From contig NZ_CP059833.1 of the NCBI RefSeq assembly GCF_014117265.1, positions 868,001 to 932,000 of the forward strand: a stretch of 64,000 nucleotides of DNA, read 5' to 3'. This DNA is from Corynebacterium hindlerae (GTDB lineage: Bacteria > Actinomycetota > Actinomycetes > Mycobacteriales > Mycobacteriaceae). The notes under the pieces were generated by a model that was given only the letters and a program-made list of their open reading frames with translations, had not been told where the DNA came from and ran no database searches. The position numbers and the translations under genes are program-made. Of the stretch, positions 60,688 through 64,000 are shown one piece after another; the stretch's first letter is position 1; each line of letters starts with the position of its first letter.

Positions 60688-61650
60688 ATGTTCTCTCCAC
60701 ACAAACTAGTCATTGTCGGCCTGGGCCACGTGGGTTCCTACGTCCTGGCCGACGCCATGAAAACCCAGCTTTTCGGCAGCATCGTTACGATTGATGCTGA
60801 TGCGGGGGTGGCACATGGTGAGGCTCTGGATCAGCACCAGGCAACGGCGTTGCACTCTATGGCGTCGGTAAGCGTGCGTGCCGGTGACTACGCCGACTGC
60901 GCCGACGCTGACATCATCATTGTGGCGGCCGGGCCGTCCATGATTGCCGAGCCGGGGAATTCGAAGCCGGACCGGGCGGCGCTCGCCCCGCACAATGCCG
61001 GCGTGATTCGCGAGGTGATGGCCGGTATCACCGCCCACACCCGCGACGCTATCATCATCATGATCACCAATCCGCTGGACACCATGGTGTACATCGCGGA
61101 AAACGAGTTCGATTATCCGAAGGGGCGGATTTTCGGCACCGGAACAATGCTCGATTCTGCGCGGTTGCGTCGTATCGTCGCTGACCGGCTGGGGGTATCC
61201 CCACTGTCCGTGTCTGGCTACATGATGGGCGAGCACGGCCTCTCCGCCTTCCCTGTCCTTTCTCACCTGTCGGTGGCCGGTATTCCCGCGGCGGAGTTGG
61301 AACGTCACTTCGGGGTCTCGCTCGACCCGGACGAACTCGCGCTCGCGGTGGTGGACGCCGCCTACGAAGTGTTTAACGCAAAGGGCTGGACCAACGCGGG
61401 TGTCGCACAGTCCGCGATCACGATGGCCAGGGCCGTCCTCCTCGACGAGCGCGCCATCTTCCCCGCATGCACCACACTGCGTGGCGAATACGGCCTCGAC
61501 AACATTGCCCTCTCGGTACCGACGCTCATCGGCGCCGCGGGCGCGCTCCGTCGCTTCGAAATCCCACTGTCCGAGTGGGAAGAGCAGGCTTTACGACGCT
61601 CTGCTGCCGACATTCGGGCAGCAATGAATAGCGCCGGCTGCACTGATTAG
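60688..61650 (+). CDS. L-lactate / L-2-hydroxyacid dehydrogenase family protein
   Basis: About 320 residues from ATG 60688 (GTG 60679 is an alternative). NAD-binding GLGHVGSY, then IIVAAGPS, active-site Asn in ITNPLDTMVY, substrate Arg in TMLDSARLRRIVAD, catalytic His in GEHGLSAFP. The substrate loop AGPSMIAEPGNSKPDRAAL is unlike the GAPQKPGETRL loop of true lactate dehydrogenases, so the substrate may be a bulkier 2-hydroxy acid, as in L-2-hydroxyisocaproate dehydrogenases. Follows the OPT gene closely. Confidence 0.85.
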   Translation: MFSPHKLVIVGLGHVGSYVLADAMKTQLFGSIVTIDADAGVAHGEALDQHQATALHSMASVSVRAGDYADCADADIIIVAAGPSMIAEPGNSKPDRAALAPHNAGVIREVMAGITAHTRDAIIIMITNPLDTMVYIAENEFDYPKGRIFGTGTMLDSARLRRIVADRLGVSPLSVSGYMMGEHGLSAFPVLSHLSVAGIPAAELERHFGVSLDPDELALAVVDAAYEVFNAKGWTNAGVAQSAITMARAVLLDERAIFPACTTLRGEYGLDNIALSVPTLIGAAGALRRFEIPLSEWEEQALRRSAADIRAAMNSAGCTD

Positions 61651-61747
61651 CGTTGTCAATTTGTTGCAATTCCCCAATCTAAACGCAACCTATTGCCATT
61701 TTGTGCTCGATAGCATGAGTCTCAAGTCCACCCTGAAAGGAGACCTC

Positions 61748-62245
61748 ATGCTCTCGGCTAAAGTTCAACGCCGCGTTCTCACCGCTGTTGGCGCTGCCAC
61801 ATTCGCTGTCGCTTCCAGCGCATCCGCTTCTGCTGTTGACCCCATGTCCTCCCTGCCTCCGCTGTCTTCCCTTCCCCCAGCAGTGGATCCGGGCCCGATC
61901 GAGGCAGATCATGACACCTATCGAGACACCTGGGACGGAACAGGTTTCGAGTTCTTCACCCCGCGCGGCAACTACTGCTACATCTCTCCTGAGCACACCA
62001 CTGTGCCGGGAGACGATCGGCAATTCATCATGTGTTCCTTCGAAGATGGCGAATTCAACGCCGTTGGCGTCACCGCCGGAGAACTCGCTGGCCCACGTCA
62101 GGTTAACGGCGCGATCCTCGCTCCCCGCACCGAGGGCCACCACCTGGATCCCGGCTACAAGCTCACCCTTGGCGATGCAAGCTGCCGGGTAGAGCCAGAC
62201 GAATCAACCGTTTGTGGCATCGGAGACAATTCGTTCACGATTTAG
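61748..62245 (+). CDS. Small secreted protein of unknown function
   Basis: 165 residues from ATG 61748 with AAAGGAGACCTC. Signal peptide MLSAKVQRRVLTAVGAATF with cleavage near ASASA. The mature part begins with Pro-rich PMSSLPPLSSLPPAVDP, then a domain with four Cys (NYCYIS, IMCSFE, ASCRVE, VCGIGD) likely in two disulfides, ending in GDNSFTI. No known family recognised; similar small secreted proteins occur in Corynebacterium. Confidence 0.7.
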   Translation: MLSAKVQRRVLTAVGAATFAVASSASASAVDPMSSLPPLSSLPPAVDPGPIEADHDTYRDTWDGTGFEFFTPRGNYCYISPEHTTVPGDDRQFIMCSFEDGEFNAVGVTAGELAGPRQVNGAILAPRTEGHHLDPGYKLTLGDASCRVEPDESTVCGIGDNSFTI

Positions 62246-62266
62246 GCTCACTTCCCTGGGTAAACC

Positions 62267-62336
62267 GCCCCACGTTAGCAAACTCGATACCGCAAACTCC
62301 CAGGTCGCTGGGATCTAGGTTTTCCTAACGTGGGGC
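62267..62336. terminator. Inverted repeat after the secreted protein gene
   Basis: GCCCCACGTTAG (62267-62278) and CTAACGTGGGGC (62325-62336), perfect 12-base arms, with a nested small stem CCCAGGTCGCTGGG in the loop. Followed by AAATTTTG. Probable terminator 22 bases after the stop codon. Confidence 0.65.
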
Positions 62337-62840
62337 AAATTTTGGGTTAAGGGGCAAAATGTGTGTCTGAATTCCACAGTAAAGCCAGGTCAGGGCATGT
62401 AAACAGGTGCTGTTTATTGTTTCTGCTAGCAGGCGCGGCTGCCTTACTCCGGTGACCAAAAACCGACCTGATGCCCCGTCTGCCTGGGACAAAAGCAAAA
62501 ACAACGGCACCACCAAAACCAAAGCTGATCTCACACACGCGGCGAATTTTTCGGGCCTTCCATGCTTATGCTGCAGGCTCGTGAGGTATCTCCCGATGGA
62601 GTCTGAACCGCAGGTTCGCACCCTTGTGTTACGTAACCCCGCAAAACCCGGGAAGCGTTCCCCGGGCTTCGGTGATTTTTTAGGCTTCACACCTGCTATT
62701 TCACTGTTTTGGGCCCAAGATCCGGGAAATGCTTCCCGGGTTTTAGTAAGAAACTTCAGGGGGCCGTGATCAAAGCCCCCAGGGGTAAAGTAACAACACG
62801 CCGGCCAGGCACGCATTTTGTCCCTTAACCCGCAGACACC
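62337..62840. other. Structured non-coding stretch
   Basis: About 500 bases without a convincing gene. At 62643-62656 and 62731-62744 the words AAAACCCGGGAAGC and GCTTCCCGGGTTTT form a perfect 14-base inverted repeat 74 bases apart; each arm also forms its own small hairpin (CCCGGGAA-TTCCCCGGG; CCGGGAA-TTCCCGG). Could be a small RNA, a mobile-element relic or a regulatory leader. Confidence 0.5.
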
Positions 62841-62870
62841 AAGAAAGGGCCCGGATGCGGGCCCTTTCTT
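62841..62870 (-). terminator. Terminator after the ATP-grasp gene
   Basis: AAGAAAGGGCCCG (62841-62853), GATG, CGGGCCCTTTCTT (62858-62870): perfect 13-base stem with a tetraloop, 12 bases past the stop of the ATP-grasp gene. Strong terminator, likely works in both directions. Confidence 0.9.
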
Positions 62871-62882
62871 GCGTATGAAAAC

Positions 62883-63935
62883 TTACGCGAACTTCTTCTC
62901 TACGCGAGACGTTGCTTCCTTGGCAACCATTTCCTGGATGCCCATGTCGAGCTCAGAGGTGAAGCCGACGCAGGAGCAGTTGATTTCGCCGAGCACGTAG
63001 GTGTCTTCGCCGTTCTCGCCGTCGGCAAGCATGAAGTCTGCGGTCCAGATCAGCGGGATGTTGTCGCCACCGAGCTTTTCTGCGATCACAGGGCGGGCTT
63101 CAGCGAACATGTCGATGAGCTCTTGCCATGCTTCTGGCTTGTCGTAGGTGTACTTTGCGCCGGAGAACAGGGTTGCGGAGAAGTTGTCGCCACCTGCAGC
63201 TGGCTTCTTGTGGACCACGAAGACTGGGTGTGGGCCAACGAGCAGAATACGGATTTCACCTTCGACGATGCGTGGCATGAAGCGCATGTCCACGAGCATG
63301 CCGTTGTCGCCGATGATGTACTGGTCGCAGAAGTCCATGAACTCGCCGAGCTCGCGGATTTCGGTGTGGTTGTCCACTGCCTCCGTGCACCGCAGCTTGG
63401 TATCCAGTGGCAGCGCAGTACCTGGGGTGACCTCGAGGGACTTGTCCTCGATCTGAACGCGCCAGATACCTTCACCGGTGGAGCCACGGTTCTGCTTGAG
63501 GACGCGCTCGCCGTAGGAGAGGGAGGTTGGGAAGGTGTTGTGGAAGGTCTCGACGTCGTAGTACGCAGCGGTGTCGGCTGGCACCAGGGAGGTGTCGTTG
63601 AGCTTGACCAGGGCATCCTTGGCGCCGTATGCCATCATCTCGTACGGGGTGGACATGCCGACGAGCCCGGCCTCGGACAGCCTGGTGAGCAGGTCGAAGT
63701 AACCCTTTTCACCACCAGGGATGTTACCTGGGTTAACACGGGAGATGTAAGCGTCGAAGTTCTCGGAGACGTATTCAAAAAGCTTTTCGGACCACTCTGG
63801 GCGGTAGTACACAACCTCAGACTTCCAGCCGAGCTCCTGGATTGCCTCGACGATTGGCATGGTGTCCTTGCGGTGGCCATTAATCTGCTTGTCAGATCCG
63901 CCCTCTACTTCGAATACGACAATTGCTTTTTTCAT
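62883..63935 (-). CDS. ATP-grasp protein, Cj0069 family
   Basis: 350 residues. ATP-grasp fold: N-terminal domain IVVFEVEGGSDKQINGHRKDTMPIVEAI, glycine-rich lid KQNRGSTGEGIWRV, metal/ATP site RFMPRIVEGEIRI and C-terminal acids WTADFML and VLGEINCSCVG. Resembles the Cj0069 family, distant relatives of glutathione-synthetase-like ligases; the product is unknown. GAGGAG lies 6 bases before the ATG. Codon use is strongly biased, suggesting high expression. The 65 bases to the window end are its upstream region. Confidence 0.82.
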   Translation of the reverse strand: MKKAIVVFEVEGGSDKQINGHRKDTMPIVEAIQELGWKSEVVYYRPEWSEKLFEYVSENFDAYISRVNPGNIPGGEKGYFDLLTRLSEAGLVGMSTPYEMMAYGAKDALVKLNDTSLVPADTAAYYDVETFHNTFPTSLSYGERVLKQNRGSTGEGIWRVQIEDKSLEVTPGTALPLDTKLRCTEAVDNHTEIRELGEFMDFCDQYIIGDNGMLVDMRFMPRIVEGEIRILLVGPHPVFVVHKKPAAGGDNFSATLFSGAKYTYDKPEAWQELIDMFAEARPVIAEKLGGDNIPLIWTADFMLADGENGEDTYVLGEINCSCVGFTSELDMGIQEMVAKEATSRVEKKFA

Positions 63936-64000
63936 ACGATTCTCCTCAAAGAATGTGTGGTGGTATCCGCAGGCCAGTGGGTGTACGAGCCTGATTAAGA

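Noticed and set aside
62325..62816. 163-codon minus-strand frame and an overlapping 120-codon plus-strand frame
   Set aside because: Both run through the hairpins of the non-coding stretch, lack ribosome sites and have no protein-like composition.

Overview
The window is chromosomal DNA of a Corynebacterium or close mycolate-forming relative; I do not assign a species. The order secA-hpf-comF-lpqB-mtrB-mtrA-tmk, manA-tobH-manB, whcD, rmlA2-wbbL-rmlD, an LCP gene and the birA / dtsR1 / dtsR2 / accE / maf block is typical of Corynebacteriales. AccD-type carboxyltransferases with an epsilon subunit, rhamnosyltransferase WbbL and an LGFP-repeat protein all fit an arabinogalactan-mycolate envelope.

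Layout. 1-10.6 kb: DUF6912 and HAD-like genes, an Rv3235-family gene, secA, hpf, comF, the MtrAB-LpqB envelope-stress system, tmk and a DUF4259 gene, almost all on the minus strand. 10.8-22 kb: a Pro/Thr/Ser-rich surface protein, then nucleotide-sugar and cell-wall linkage genes, whcD, an LCP ligase-like gene and a TIGR03089 gene. 22.2-25.5 kb: a trehalose-type ABC importer without its ATPase. 25.4-38.5 kb: a complete membrane-bound uptake [NiFe] hydrogenase locus: small, large and cytochrome b subunits, protease, two HypA, HypB, two HypC, HypD, HypE, HypF, a HupK/HoxV-like scaffold candidate and a His-rich metal-binding protein. 38.5-44.2 kb: a SWIM-domain protein, an ABC exporter with its two-component system, and a Fic-type toxin-antitoxin pair. 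44.2-46.9 kb: ydcF-like gene, purE, purK and an orphan gene. 46.9-50.4 kb: an AT-richer insert with a secreted LGFP/permuted papain-fold protein and a lipoprotein. 50.4-57.7 kb: PH-domain gene, birA, dtsR1, a lactococcin-972-like bacteriocin insert, dtsR2, accE, maf. 57.7-64 kb: a cyclophilin lipoprotein, DUF3151, a frameshifted OPT transporter, an LDH-like enzyme, a small secreted protein, a structured non-coding stretch and an ATP-grasp protein.

The most notable pattern is that three accessory segments (38.5-44.2, 46.9-50.4 and 53.7-54.9 kb) are each bounded by a short, slightly diverged second copy of the last codons and stop codon of the conserved gene next to them (ydcF-like, PH-domain gene, dtsR1). 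No integrase or transposase is visible. This looks like repeated additive insertion at gene 3' ends, leaving a relic of a second allele of the gene end on the far side of the cargo.

Other leads are a P-type-ATPase N-domain-like extension on the hydrogenase cytochrome b, a HypC + HupK-like pair next to a hydrogenase whose small subunit has a standard proximal cluster, a hypA gene on the opposite strand inside the hydrogenase operon, a His-rich protein behind an inverted-repeat operator, and a bacteriocin whose signal peptide is put out of frame by one A in a poly-A run. No rRNA, tRNA or CRISPR array was recognised. All family names rest on reading motifs; no database search was run.
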